DNA of 35,688 bases from Bacillota bacterium (GTDB lineage: Bacteria > Bacillota > Clostridia > Tissierellales > Sedimentibacteraceae), in assembly GCA_023416855.1 (NCBI GenBank), contig JAEZGU010000284.1, positions 1 through 35,688 on the forward strand, given 5' to 3'. A model generated the notes under the pieces. That model had not been told where the DNA came from. It was given only the letters and a program-made list of their open reading frames with translations, and searched no databases. This document shows, one piece after another, positions 1 through 8,284 of this stretch. The position numbers were made by a program, and so were the translations under genes. How positions within the stretch are numbered: position 1 is the first letter of the stretch; each line of letters begins with the position of its first letter.

Positions 1-1
1 G

Positions 2-934
2 CTTAAAAACGTATATGAGAGAAATTTGCAAAACGGATTTTTTTCCACACCATTGCCTCGATTTGACTTGATTGTCAACAAAAAAATCGGAGATTTTCTT
101 CCAGTGCAAGCAGGTAGAGGATGTCCAAACACATGTAGCTTTTGCTCAGTAGCTTGCCTATATAAAGGACATTATATTAAAAAACCACTCCATGATGTTG
201 TTAGAGATATTAAGCAGGTTAAGAAATTAGGCTTTAAAAAATTCTTACTGTTGGATGATAATATATTTTCTGACAGGGAATACTTACATGAATTGTTGAA
301 AGAAATAAAAAATCTCAACATGGAATGGATGAGTCAATGTGATATAAAAATAGGTAAGGAAGATGAACTGTTAAAGGAGTTAGCGGAAAGCGGATGTACC
401 ACTTTAAGTTTTGGGCTTGAAAGCATTTCCCGGGAAAGTTTAATAGGAATGAACAAAGGTTGGGCAAATCCTTCTAAATATCCTGAATTAATCAAAAACA
501 TACGAAGACATGGAATTGATGTTTCAACTGAAATGGTAGTTGGTGGCGAGGGTGATACCATTGAATCAATTGAAATGACTAAGGATTTTATAGAAGAAAA
601 CAAAATATCTGTTCCAAGATTTTATATATTGACACCTATTCCCGGAACTAAGTTTTTTAAGGATATGGAAGCAGAAGGTAGGTTGATTAATAAAAATATT
701 TACTCCTTTGATGGAACTGAAGCTGTCCATAAACCTAAAAACATGAACCCTCAAGAATTAACAGATGCTTATTGGAATTTATATAAATCTTTATTTACTT
801 ATAAATCTATAATTAAAAGAAATATTTTGAGAAAAGAATTTGTTAAAAAACCCGGAAAATATTTATTTTATTGTGTGGTTAATTTGTTTTACAGGTATCA
901 AATAAAACAGAAAATCACACCGAATATTTTTTAG
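2..934 (+). CDS. B12-binding-type radical SAM protein, C-terminal part (5' partial)
   Basis: The reading frame is open to the left edge, so the gene begins outside the window. A TTG at 26 is not a credible start because no ribosome binding site precedes it and coding sequence continues upstream. What is visible is the radical SAM core: the 4Fe-4S motif CPNTCSFC (CxxxCxxC), then a DDNIFSD motif and the FGLESIS strand typical of the TIM barrel. The tail has the basic, aromatic 'YWNLYKSLF...R' pattern of B12-dependent radical SAM enzymes. An N-terminal cobalamin-binding domain is expected upstream but is not in the window. Such enzymes often methylate unactivated carbons or rearrange lipids and secondary metabolites; the substrate here is unknown. 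A second enzyme of the same class starts 12 bases downstream, so the two are probably co-transcribed and may act in one pathway. Confidence 0.9.
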   Translation, partial: LKNVYERNLQNGFFSTPLPRFDLIVNKKIGDFLPVQAGRGCPNTCSFCSVACLYKGHYIKKPLHDVVRDIKQVKKLGFKKFLLLDDNIFSDREYLHELLKEIKNLNMEWMSQCDIKIGKEDELLKELAESGCTTLSFGLESISRESLIGMNKGWANPSKYPELIKNIRRHGIDVSTEMVVGGEGDTIESIEMTKDFIEENKISVPRFYILTPIPGTKFFKDMEAEGRLINKNIYSFDGTEAVHKPKNMNPQELTDAYWNLYKSLFTYKSIIKRNILRKEFVKKPGKYLFYCVVNLFYRYQIKQKITPNIF

Positions 935-946
935 ATAGAGGTTATG

Positions 947-2308
947 ATGAAAATATTATTAGTAAGACCACCAAGGATAAGGCAAGCAATTACATTAAGT
1001 GATTTCATGTTCTCTGAGCCGTTAGGGCTTGAGATGGTTTATGGTGTCCTGAAGCATAGTAATGAAGTTGAAATATTTGATATGATGATTGATGACTTAA
1101 GTTTGTCTGCGAAAATCACTGAATATGAACCTGCCATTGTAGGAATTACTTCTCTTTGTATTGATGTAAACAAAGTGTTGGATCTGTGCAATGAAGTGAA
1201 GAATGTAAATTCAAATATCAATACATTTGTTGGAGGAACTCAAAGCTATTTAAATCCTAATTCCTTTTATCATAATTCCGTTGATTATATATTTGAATAC
1301 ACAAATTCAAGCAACTTAAAAAAGTTAGTCCACAATTTAAATTGTAATATAACTGAGTTAATTGATGGGGTTAGAGCTAAGCAGTTAAATTATGAATCAA
1401 CAGGTATAAAAGGTCGTAATGAATATATGCTACCTGACAGGAACTCAACCAAAAAGTATCGTCATGAATATTCTTATTTTGGATATCGACCTGCTGCAAT
1501 AATGGAATTTGGTACCGGATGTGAAAAGGTATGCGATTTTTGTCTTAGATGGAGGATTGAAGGTGCTAAAGAGAAATTAATTGATATTGAGCTTACTAAG
1601 AAAGATTTAATAAATATAAAAGAGCCAACTATAATGTTCTTGGACAATGACTTTCTATGTAGTGAAGAAAAAATTATAGCTTTTATTAATATTATTAAAG
1701 AATTAAATATTAATAAAAACTATATAATGTATGCTTCTGTTAAAGGAATAATTGATTACAAGGATTATTTAAAAAAACTTAAGGAACTTGGTTTGAAGGC
1801 ATTGTTAGTTGGTTATGAAACCTTCAGCGATAATGAAATGGTTAGTTATAATAAAAAGTCAAACACCTCGGATAATTTTAAAGCTTCTAAAATATTGAGA
1901 AAATTAAATATTGATGTTTGGGCTTCTTTTATGGCTCATCCCGATTGGGGAAATGATGATTTTAAATCATTTAGAAAATATATAAATATGTTAAAACCTC
2001 AAATTACTTCTATAAGTCCATTAACACCATTTCCCAACTTGCCTATATATGAAGTTTATAGAGAAAGGCTAATTTATGATGCTGATGAATACGAGAGATG
2101 GAGTTTTGGTCAAGTTATGATTAAACCTTCAAGGATGAGCTTAAGAACTTATTATTGGCAGTTATTAAAAACAAATTTATATGTTAACTTATTTGTAAAC
2201 AAAAATACTGAAATGATTAAGAAGTACGGTATTAAAAATATAATCAGGATAACTATAGGTTCCTTGAAAGCGGTTAAAAAATATGTTGGATTGATGTTAA
2301 GAGCATAA
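947..2308 (+). CDS. B12-binding domain radical SAM protein
   Basis: Two adjacent ATGs (944 and 947) are possible. AGAGG at 937-941 lies only 2 bases from the first and 5 from the second, so 947 is preferred. The roughly 453-residue protein has an N-terminal Rossmann-like B12-binding region (starts MKILLVRPP, then PLGLEMVYGVL; VGGTQSY near residue 98). A radical SAM domain follows, with GCEKVCDFC (CxxxCxxC) near residue 197 and FLDNDF after it. I see no DxHxxG motif, so cobalamin, if bound, would lack the lower-ligand histidine, as in many members of this class. The C-terminus is basic and hydrophobic. The protein resembles the preceding partial gene in architecture, which suggests a pair acting on related intermediates. 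The substrate cannot be inferred. There is no clear terminator before the next promoter. Confidence 0.9.
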   Translation: MKILLVRPPRIRQAITLSDFMFSEPLGLEMVYGVLKHSNEVEIFDMMIDDLSLSAKITEYEPAIVGITSLCIDVNKVLDLCNEVKNVNSNINTFVGGTQSYLNPNSFYHNSVDYIFEYTNSSNLKKLVHNLNCNITELIDGVRAKQLNYESTGIKGRNEYMLPDRNSTKKYRHEYSYFGYRPAAIMEFGTGCEKVCDFCLRWRIEGAKEKLIDIELTKKDLINIKEPTIMFLDNDFLCSEEKIIAFINIIKELNINKNYIMYASVKGIIDYKDYLKKLKELGLKALLVGYETFSDNEMVSYNKKSNTSDNFKASKILRKLNIDVWASFMAHPDWGNDDFKSFRKYINMLKPQITSISPLTPFPNLPIYEVYRERLIYDADEYERWSFGQVMIKPSRMSLRTYYWQLLKTNLYVNLFVNKNTEMIKKYGIKNIIRITIGSLKAVKKYVGLMLRA

Positions 2309-2331
2309 AAAATGTTAAAAAATTATTTAAA

Positions 2332-2359
2332 TTGATAATAGAATTTTGAGTGATATAAT
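2332..2359 (+). promoter_or_regulatory. sigma-A type promoter of the EamA-like transporter gene
   Basis: The -35 element TTGATA (2332-2337) and -10 element TATAAT (2354-2359) are separated by 16 bases. They lie in the 83-base gap after the radical SAM gene, 32 bases before the transporter start codon, which has AAGGTG at 2381-2386 as ribosome binding site. Confidence 0.7.
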
Positions 2360-2391
2360 GTTCTTATATATGAGTTCAGAAAGGTGTCATT

Positions 2392-3315
2392 ATGAAGAGA
2401 AAAGACGTTATACTTGCAACATTGCTTGTAATTATGTGGGGTATTAATTTTACTGTTATTAAATTAGGGCTTAAAGGTGTTCCTTCAATGCTTTTAATTA
2501 CATTAAGATACATATTTACAGCTTTTCCTGCCGTGTTTTTTGTTAAGAAACCAAAGACTAATTTCAAATATATTGCACTCTACGGTCTAAGTGTTGGTGT
2601 TGGACAGTTTGCGTGCTTGTTTTATGCCATGGAAATTGGAATGCCTGCAAGTATTGCATCCATAGTTTTGCAAATACAAGCATTCATATCTCCTGTTATG
2701 GCAGTATTTTTATTAAATGAAAAACTGAGACAAAAGCAAATTATCGGTTCAATAATTGCAGCATTGGGACTATTTGTTATAGGTGCTGCCAATACAACTG
2801 ATGGTATAACTGCTATTCCTTTTTTAGCTATTATATTAAATTTATTAGCTCCTATTTTCTGGTCAGCATCAAATATAATTGCAAGGATTGCATCTAATAA
2901 AGCAGAAGAGAAAGGAGACAAGCTTGATATGTTCAGTTTAGTTGTCTGGTCAGCTTTAGTTCCTCCTATACCTCTAATGGCGTTAGCATTTGTACTTGAC
3001 ACACCACAAACAATTTATAACACTTTAATTAATTTAAATGCCATATCCATATTTGCAGTCTTATATTTAGCTATTGGAGCAACTCTGATTGGTTATGGAG
3101 TTTGGAGTATGCTTATAAGTAAATATCCTATGGGAAAGGTAGCACCTATTCCTTTATTAGTTCCTGTTATAGCTCTATTGTCAGCAAGAATTGTTCTTAA
3201 CGAACAGCTTTCAAGTATGCAATGGATTGGCGTAGTTGTTATTTTGATTGGATTAATCATCTCAAATTTAAATTTAAAGTTATTTAAAAAGAAAGATTCC
3301 TCACTTAGTTCTTAA
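2392..3315 (+). CDS. eamA: EamA-type drug/metabolite exporter (DMT superfamily)
   Basis: This 307-residue integral membrane protein has about ten hydrophobic segments arranged as two EamA repeats (roughly residues 5-137 and 150-297), the usual length and layout of the family. The N-terminus (RKDVILATLLVIMWGINF) and the segments GMPASIASIVLQ, LVVWSALVPPIP and APIPLLVPV match my memory of E. coli EamA, an exporter of O-acetylserine and cysteine pathway metabolites. That makes amino-acid or metabolite efflux across the cytoplasmic membrane likely, although the exact substrate is inferred. The gene has its own promoter and is followed by a terminator shared with the convergent symporter gene. Family assignment is secure; orthology to E. 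coli eamA is probable only. Confidence 0.88.
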   Translation: MKRKDVILATLLVIMWGINFTVIKLGLKGVPSMLLITLRYIFTAFPAVFFVKKPKTNFKYIALYGLSVGVGQFACLFYAMEIGMPASIASIVLQIQAFISPVMAVFLLNEKLRQKQIIGSIIAALGLFVIGAANTTDGITAIPFLAIILNLLAPIFWSASNIIARIASNKAEEKGDKLDMFSLVVWSALVPPIPLMALAFVLDTPQTIYNTLINLNAISIFAVLYLAIGATLIGYGVWSMLISKYPMGKVAPIPLLVPVIALLSARIVLNEQLSSMQWIGVVVILIGLIISNLNLKLFKKKDSSLSS

Positions 3316-3348
3316 AAATAAATGTATTTCTGAACATTGAGGAATCTT
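3293..3348. terminator. bidirectional terminator between eamA and the symporter gene
   Basis: AAGATTCCTCA (3293-3303) pairs perfectly with TGAGGAATCTT (3338-3348), giving an 11-bp stem with a 34-base loop that contains the eamA stop codon. On the - strand the stem is followed by TTCTTTTTAAAT, a good U-tract. On the + strand it is followed by the weaker ATTTTCATTT. It sits between converging genes and probably serves both. Confidence 0.7.
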
Positions 3349-3356
3349 ATTTTCAT

Positions 3357-4613
3357 TTATAGTATTTCTTCTGTTTGTGTTAGTTTTTTCGCCATCCAAT
3401 TCTTACCCTCAACTATACGAGTTACCATCATTGAAACAACAGTATCGCCTGTAGCATTTAGCCATGTTGCCGGTGGATCTACTAAGAAGCCGATGGTTGC
3501 TATTATTGGAAATGCTTCAGGGGGAAATCCATACATGTTGACGATAAGCATTTCTCCTATTAGCCCTCCACCTGGCACTCCTGACATAACTACTCCACCT
3601 AATATGGATAACATAATTGCTGTAAGGTATGTTCCTATTCCTGCAAATTCCTGACCAAATACACCAAATAGAAATGATATTTTTAATATTGAAGATAATA
3701 CAGTTCCATCCATATGCATTGTAGCACCGATTGGAAGTATAATATCTCTAATATCTTTGGGTACACCAATACGTTGAGCAGCTCTTAGATTTGTAGGGAG
3801 AGTTGCAATTGAGCTTTGTGTTGCGATTGATGTAATTGATGGTTCTATTATTTCTTTAAAATATGATTTTGTAGCGTCTATACCTCCAGCATAGAATGTG
3901 TATCCTGAAAAGAAAATAAGGAAGTATACAATGCAAAGAGGATAATAAACTAACATTGCTCTTGCGTATGCACCAAGTAGCTGTGGTCCAAACTCTCCTA
4001 TTAAGCTTGCAAAATATGCTCCAAGTCCTATAGGTGCGTAAAGCATAATTATACTTATAAACTTCATCATTACTTTAGACAACGCTTCTAAGGCTTTTGC
4101 TACAATATTGTCTTCTCCACCTACCGAGCTTACGCAGTATCCGAATAAAATTGAAAATACTATTAAAGGTAACATATTTGAGCGGGATAGTATTTTACTG
4201 AAATCATTTACTGTTAATGCTGCAACAACTTGATCAGCAAATGTCAGCTTCTGCAACTCCTCTGAAGCTTGCAATTCTAAATTAACTCCTTGTGCAGGTG
4301 GGTATATTTTTACTACTATGATAATTAAAATCGCTGCTATTAAGCCTGTTATTACAAACATTAGGAACATATTTCCTAATATTTTACCAAGACGTTTCAT
4401 ATTTACCATGTTGCCAACAGCACTGGCAATTGTTAAAAATACCAATGGTGTTACTGCAGTAAACATAAGATTTAAGAAAATATCCCCAAATGGTTTAAGC
4501 ACTACTGCTTTTTCACCAAATATAACACCTATTATACTACCAATTGATATTGCAATAATCAGTGTTATAGAAAATTTATAGTTTTCCCATACTGTCTTTT
4601 TAGTTGTAATCAT
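3357..4613 (-). CDS. dicarboxylate/amino acid:cation symporter (DAACS/SDF family)
   Basis: This 418-residue membrane protein belongs to the glutamate-transporter (GltP/SstT) fold family. Recognisable elements are the HP1 region TQSSIATLPTNLRAAQRIGV, the TM7 motif HMDGT (usually NMDGT), the HP2 glycine-rich GGVVMSGVPGGG, and the TM8 motif DPPATWLNATGD. By motif alignment with GltPh, the substrate-binding Asp394 and Asn401 and the Na+ ligand Asp405 are kept. The arginine that binds the side-chain carboxylate of acidic substrates (Arg397) is replaced by alanine. That argues against glutamate/aspartate and for a neutral or unusual substrate. It is the last gene of the lysA-dapF cluster (26 bases after dapF), with a strong AAGGGGAAGG site before the ATG. 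It is probably co-transcribed with lysine/DAP synthesis and ends at a bidirectional terminator. Confidence 0.88.
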   Translation of the reverse strand: MITTKKTVWENYKFSITLIIAISIGSIIGVIFGEKAVVLKPFGDIFLNLMFTAVTPLVFLTIASAVGNMVNMKRLGKILGNMFLMFVITGLIAAILIIIVVKIYPPAQGVNLELQASEELQKLTFADQVVAALTVNDFSKILSRSNMLPLIVFSILFGYCVSSVGGEDNIVAKALEALSKVMMKFISIIMLYAPIGLGAYFASLIGEFGPQLLGAYARAMLVYYPLCIVYFLIFFSGYTFYAGGIDATKSYFKEIIEPSITSIATQSSIATLPTNLRAAQRIGVPKDIRDIILPIGATMHMDGTVLSSILKISFLFGVFGQEFAGIGTYLTAIMLSILGGVVMSGVPGGGLIGEMLIVNMYGFPPEAFPIIATIGFLVDPPATWLNATGDTVVSMMVTRIVEGKNWMAKKLTQTEEIL

Positions 4614-4639
4614 ATTCCTTCCCCTTTTATAATTATAGA

Positions 4640-5476
4640 TTATATAACTAAATCTTCATCCATAACTTTCCCGATTGCAACTATATTTGTAGCTCCTATG
4701 AGGTATAGTTTATCAATAATATTGTTTGTTCTTTCAACTTCAACAAACAATTCTCCACCATCAACTATAATTTTTGCTTTATCCCCACTTATATAACCTT
4801 TTAACATTAAAGCAATTGCAGTTGAGGCAGAGCCGGTACCACATGCTAAAGTAAAGTCTTCAACCCCCCTTTCAAAAGTTTTTACTAATGCTGAATTTTT
4901 ATTTAATACCTCAAAAAAATTAACATTAGCTCCTTTGGGAAAGCCTTTATAGTGCCTTATTTTAACACCTACTTCGCGCAATTTATTTTCATCTGCTTGT
5001 TGAAGATCGTATTTAACTACTGCATGAGGTAGTCCCGGTTTTCCTAATTCTATATATGAACACTCATAATTTATTCCGTCTATTTCAATATCGCTATTTA
5101 TTTTAATCACTTCGGGATTGTTAAGCATAACTTTAACTAAACGCCCTTCTAAAACTTCGGAGTTTACTAATCCTGCTCCTGTTTCAAAAGTCATTCTTTT
5201 TCCGGCTATATTGTTTATATATGCATAACGAGAAATACATCTTGCCCCATTACCACACATTTCTCCTAAGCTTCCATCACGATTATAAAATCGCATTTTA
5301 AAATCTGCTTCTCCCTCAGGGTAATCTACCACCATAAAACCGTCAGCACCAATTGATACTTTTCTTTGGCACAGCTTTCTTGCTATTGAAGGTAATTTGT
5401 TTACAGGAATTTCTAATTTCATATTATTGATAATTATAAAATCATTTCCTGCACCCTGCATTTTGTAAAACTCCAT
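4640..5476 (-). CDS. dapF: diaminopimelate epimerase
   Basis: It converts LL- to meso-diaminopimelate, the penultimate step of lysine synthesis and a precursor supply for peptidoglycan; cytoplasmic. The 278-residue length is normal. The N-terminal QGAGNDF motif, the first catalytic cysteine in MCGNGARC (about residue 73) and the second in LACGTGSAST (about residue 211) are all present, so a racemase-type two-cysteine active site is intact. The start is supported by AAGGAAG upstream. It lies 22 bases downstream of lysA and upstream of the symporter, in one - strand operon. Confidence 0.97.
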   Translation of the reverse strand: MEFYKMQGAGNDFIIINNMKLEIPVNKLPSIARKLCQRKVSIGADGFMVVDYPEGEADFKMRFYNRDGSLGEMCGNGARCISRYAYINNIAGKRMTFETGAGLVNSEVLEGRLVKVMLNNPEVIKINSDIEIDGINYECSYIELGKPGLPHAVVKYDLQQADENKLREVGVKIRHYKGFPKGANVNFFEVLNKNSALVKTFERGVEDFTLACGTGSASTAIALMLKGYISGDKAKIIVDGGELFVEVERTNNIIDKLYLIGATNIVAIGKVMDEDLVI

Positions 5477-5498
5477 AATAACACTTCCTTTTAAGTTA

Positions 5499-6797
5499 TT
5501 ACATCAAAGATTCAGGTATAACTTCATTTGCAATCATATGATCATATGTCTGTCTTTTCACTATAATTTCTGATTTGCCTTCCTTTACCAACACAGTTGC
5601 AGGCATAGGATTTTTATTGTAGTTGCTTGCCATGGACTGACCATAAGCCCCTGTTGAAAATATTGCAAGTATATCTCCTCTTTCTGCTAAAGCTAAATGC
5701 GCATCCTTAATGAGTATATCTCCTGATTCACAACATTTTCCGCTTATTGTAACTAAATCAGAGCTTGTTTCTTCTGCCTTATTTGCTATAACACTTTCAT
5801 ACTTAGCTTGATATAATGCAGGTCTAATGTTGTCAGTCATTCCTCCGTCAACAGACACATATTTTCTTATACCTTTAATATCTTTAATAGTACCTATTGT
5901 ATAAAGTGTTATTCCTGCTTCACCTACTATGCTCCTGCCCGGTTCAATAACAATTTCAGGTCTTGTTATATTCATTTCCTTAGAAAACTCTTCGATTTTT
6001 TCCATCATAGGGTCTAAAAAATATGCATATGGCTTTTTATCATCAGCATCTGTATAGCGTATTCCAAATCCACCCCCTATATTTAATTCAGGTATAATAT
6101 AATTATATTTAACTATAGTATCTTTTATTAACTTTAATACAATATTTAATGCTTGCAAATGTGATTCATTATTATGAAGCTGTGAGCCAACATGAAAATG
6201 GAAGCCCATAAAATTAATATGATCAGAATTTATTGCGTTTTTAATAGCAGGAAATATAACTTCATCGTCTAATGGTATACCAAACTTGGAATCCTTTTTT
6301 CCTGTAACTATATAATCGTGTGAATCACTTTTAACTCCGGGAGTTATTCTATAAAGTATATTTGCTTTTTTCCCTTTTGCCCTGCATATATCTTCAATAA
6401 TATTTAATTCGTCAAGACCGTCTACTATTATTCTTCCAATGTTATAATCCATAGCAAGCTCTAATTCTTCTATAGATTTGTTGTTACCGTTGAACTCTAT
6501 TCTTTCTGCAGGAAAATTAGCTTTTATAGCTGTATATAATTCTCCACCTGATACTACATCCATACAAAGTCCTTCTCTTTCAATAATCTTGCACATTGAA
6601 AGGGTTAAAAATGCTTTAGCTGCATACGCTGCTCTTGTTCTTTCATATTTGTTTAAAAATTCATCTCTTATTTCTTTGCATTTTGTTACAATAGATGTTT
6701 CGCTCATTACATATAATGGTGTTCCGTATTGTTTCGCTAATTCAACAGTGTTACATCCGTCAAAATACAATGTGTTATTTTTAATATTTCTAACCAT
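5499..6797 (-). CDS. lysA: diaminopimelate decarboxylase
   Basis: It decarboxylates meso-diaminopimelate to L-lysine using PLP; cytoplasmic. The 432-residue protein shows the alanine-racemase-like TIM barrel with the PLP lysine in YAAKAF (about residue 61), HVGSQ and the glycine-rich NIGGGFGIRY. The C-terminal beta domain carries the CCESGDILIKD motif, whose cysteine reaches the partner active site in the family dimer. It is the first gene of lysA-dapF-symporter; AAGGAG lies 6 bases before the ATG, and a promoter lies just upstream. I see no lysine riboswitch: the leader is too short. Confidence 0.97.
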   Translation of the reverse strand: MVRNIKNNTLYFDGCNTVELAKQYGTPLYVMSETSIVTKCKEIRDEFLNKYERTRAAYAAKAFLTLSMCKIIEREGLCMDVVSGGELYTAIKANFPAERIEFNGNNKSIEELELAMDYNIGRIIVDGLDELNIIEDICRAKGKKANILYRITPGVKSDSHDYIVTGKKDSKFGIPLDDEVIFPAIKNAINSDHINFMGFHFHVGSQLHNNESHLQALNIVLKLIKDTIVKYNYIIPELNIGGGFGIRYTDADDKKPYAYFLDPMMEKIEEFSKEMNITRPEIVIEPGRSIVGEAGITLYTIGTIKDIKGIRKYVSVDGGMTDNIRPALYQAKYESVIANKAEETSSDLVTISGKCCESGDILIKDAHLALAERGDILAIFSTGAYGQSMASNYNKNPMPATVLVKEGKSEIIVKRQTYDHMIANEVIPESLM

Positions 6798-6832
6798 AGG
6801 ATCTCCTTGTTATATTACGTTTAATTTTTTTA

Positions 6833-6861
6833 ATTATAATACTATATGTTTATAGCTTCAA
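6833..6861 (-). promoter_or_regulatory. promoter of the lysA operon
   Basis: Reading the - strand, TTGAAG (6861-6856) and TATAAT (6838-6833) are separated by 17 bases, about 36 bases upstream of the lysA ATG. The element sits directly behind the terminator of the preceding transglutaminase gene, consistent with an independent transcript. Confidence 0.65.
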
Positions 6862-6866
6862 GCAAT

Positions 6867-6904
6867 AAAAAAATTAATTGATTAATATATAACCAATTAA
6901 TTTT
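6867..6904 (-). terminator. terminator after the transglutaminase-like gene
   Basis: AAAATTAATTG (6870-6880) pairs with CAATTAATTTT (6894-6904), an 11-bp AT-rich stem with a 13-base loop starting 5 bases past the stop codon. On the - strand it runs into TTTTTTT (end near 6867). The stem is weak because it is nearly all A-T, but position and U-tract support it. Confidence 0.6.
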
Positions 6905-6908
6905 ATAA

Positions 6909-8267
6909 TTATATTTTTTTCATTTCAATTAATTCAAATTTTACATTGAATTCTTCTCTTCTTATTGCTCTGTCCTCGTATTCACATTCTCCAACTTGGT
7001 TGTCATATGGATCGTGTCTGAAAAACTGCTTTGGTGGGTCAAATTCATGCTGAACTTCTGAATTTGCAACCATTCTAAATGGGTCTAAATTTGCAAAATA
7101 AAAATTCCATTTATCCATATTTCCTTTTTTATATGCACTCCCCCCAAATGATAAGTCTGCAAATAACCAACCATATGGTTCAACATAAAACTGAGCCCAA
7201 TCATGTGGTCCTATATGATATGGTGTCACTGCAAGTCCTGATTGCCACTTAGCAGGTATGCCTACGTATCTGCATAATGTTATAAACATTAATGCTTGAA
7301 CGCCACAATCACCTTTTAAGTTCAATGCACAATATTCAGGAATATTGATAATTGTTGAATATGCTCTCATATATGAATAGTTTACATTTTGTGTTATATA
7401 ATCATATATTTTTCTTGCTTTTATCAGTGGGTTTATTTCGTCGCCAATAATCTCATCAGCAAGCTCTTTTATATACGGTGTAAACATTATTTGAGGTTCA
7501 AATTCTTCAATGTCAAAGTTATGCTTTGTATTTAATACTTTATCTACTTTAGGTTCATTATAGTTTAAATGGCTTTCATAAGAATACTCTACTGAAAACT
7601 CCATATTTTCTTGTAGAATTGCTTCAAAATATGCCGTTCTGCTGGAATTATTTTCATCAGATAAATATGAAGCTATTGGTGTTGTTTTTATTATTCTTAT
7701 GTTTTTTTGCTGACAGATTACAGGAATAGGTATATGAACTTTAATTTTTTCTCCTATCCTTGCACATTCGTCTTTTATTTTAAGAGTAGCTTTGAGATGA
7801 ATATAGTATGAAGCTTTTTTGTTTTTCTTCATATCATTTATATTATCATCTAAATACTGTGCTCTTTTTTTACCTGTTGATTTTTTTTCTATTAATCTAT
7901 CATTTAAATCTTCTCTTGTTATTAGTAAGGAGCCAAAAAAACTGTCATTAAATTTCACTTTACCATCTACTAATATCCAATCAGCTTGACTGTCTTCTTG
8001 TAAAAATACTAATTCTTCTTTAGTAAAGTCTTTTATGTTATCTTGGCATTTCTTTAAAGCCTCTTCAAATGTATATGTGTATTCGCCCTTTATAGTATTT
8101 ATAATTTCTTTTTCTAACTCTAACCTTTTTCTTAGAGCAACGGGTATTTGCTTTTTTAACCTTAAATCAATAAGTTTAATTGCATCTGTAAAATTCCCGC
8201 TCATTTTCATTTTTAACACATCTTCAGGAAGATTTACTTTTAGATACTTTAAATCCTTTAATAACAT
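6909..8267 (-). CDS. cytoplasmic transglutaminase-like superfamily protein
   Basis: This 452-residue protein has a C-terminal transglutaminase/papain-like core. The catalytic triad is visible: Cys in LKGDCGVQA (about 320), His in GPHDWAQFYV (about 354) and Asp in FADLSFG (about 371). The N-terminal 260 residues are charged and partly beta-rich, with no recognised domain. There is no signal peptide or membrane segment, so it probably works in the cytoplasm. Family members are peptidases, amidases or cross-linking enzymes; which applies here cannot be told. It follows murA by 17 bases with a strong AGGGGGAAA site, so it is co-transcribed with a peptidoglycan gene and may act on a cell-wall or peptide substrate (inference). 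A terminator follows directly. Confidence 0.82.
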   Translation of the reverse strand: MLLKDLKYLKVNLPEDVLKMKMSGNFTDAIKLIDLRLKKQIPVALRKRLELEKEIINTIKGEYTYTFEEALKKCQDNIKDFTKEELVFLQEDSQADWILVDGKVKFNDSFFGSLLITREDLNDRLIEKKSTGKKRAQYLDDNINDMKKNKKASYYIHLKATLKIKDECARIGEKIKVHIPIPVICQQKNIRIIKTTPIASYLSDENNSSRTAYFEAILQENMEFSVEYSYESHLNYNEPKVDKVLNTKHNFDIEEFEPQIMFTPYIKELADEIIGDEINPLIKARKIYDYITQNVNYSYMRAYSTIINIPEYCALNLKGDCGVQALMFITLCRYVGIPAKWQSGLAVTPYHIGPHDWAQFYVEPYGWLFADLSFGGSAYKKGNMDKWNFYFANLDPFRMVANSEVQHEFDPPKQFFRHDPYDNQVGECEYEDRAIRREEFNVKFELIEMKKI

Positions 8268-8284
8268 ACTTTCCCCCTACTTAT

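Noticed and set aside
26..28. TTG start for the first radical SAM gene
   Set aside because: The frame is open to the window edge and no ribosome binding site precedes the TTG, so the gene is simply truncated by the window.
2622..3002. 126-codon open frame antisense to eamA
   Set aside because: It is the shadow of a strongly conserved transporter frame; no ribosome binding site or recognisable protein.
3337..3654. 105-codon open frame antisense to the symporter
   Set aside because: It opposes the conserved TM8/HP2 coding region and has no ribosome binding site.
6798..6866. Lysine riboswitch before lysA
   Set aside because: The leader between promoter and ATG is only about 30 bases, far too short for the L-box aptamer.
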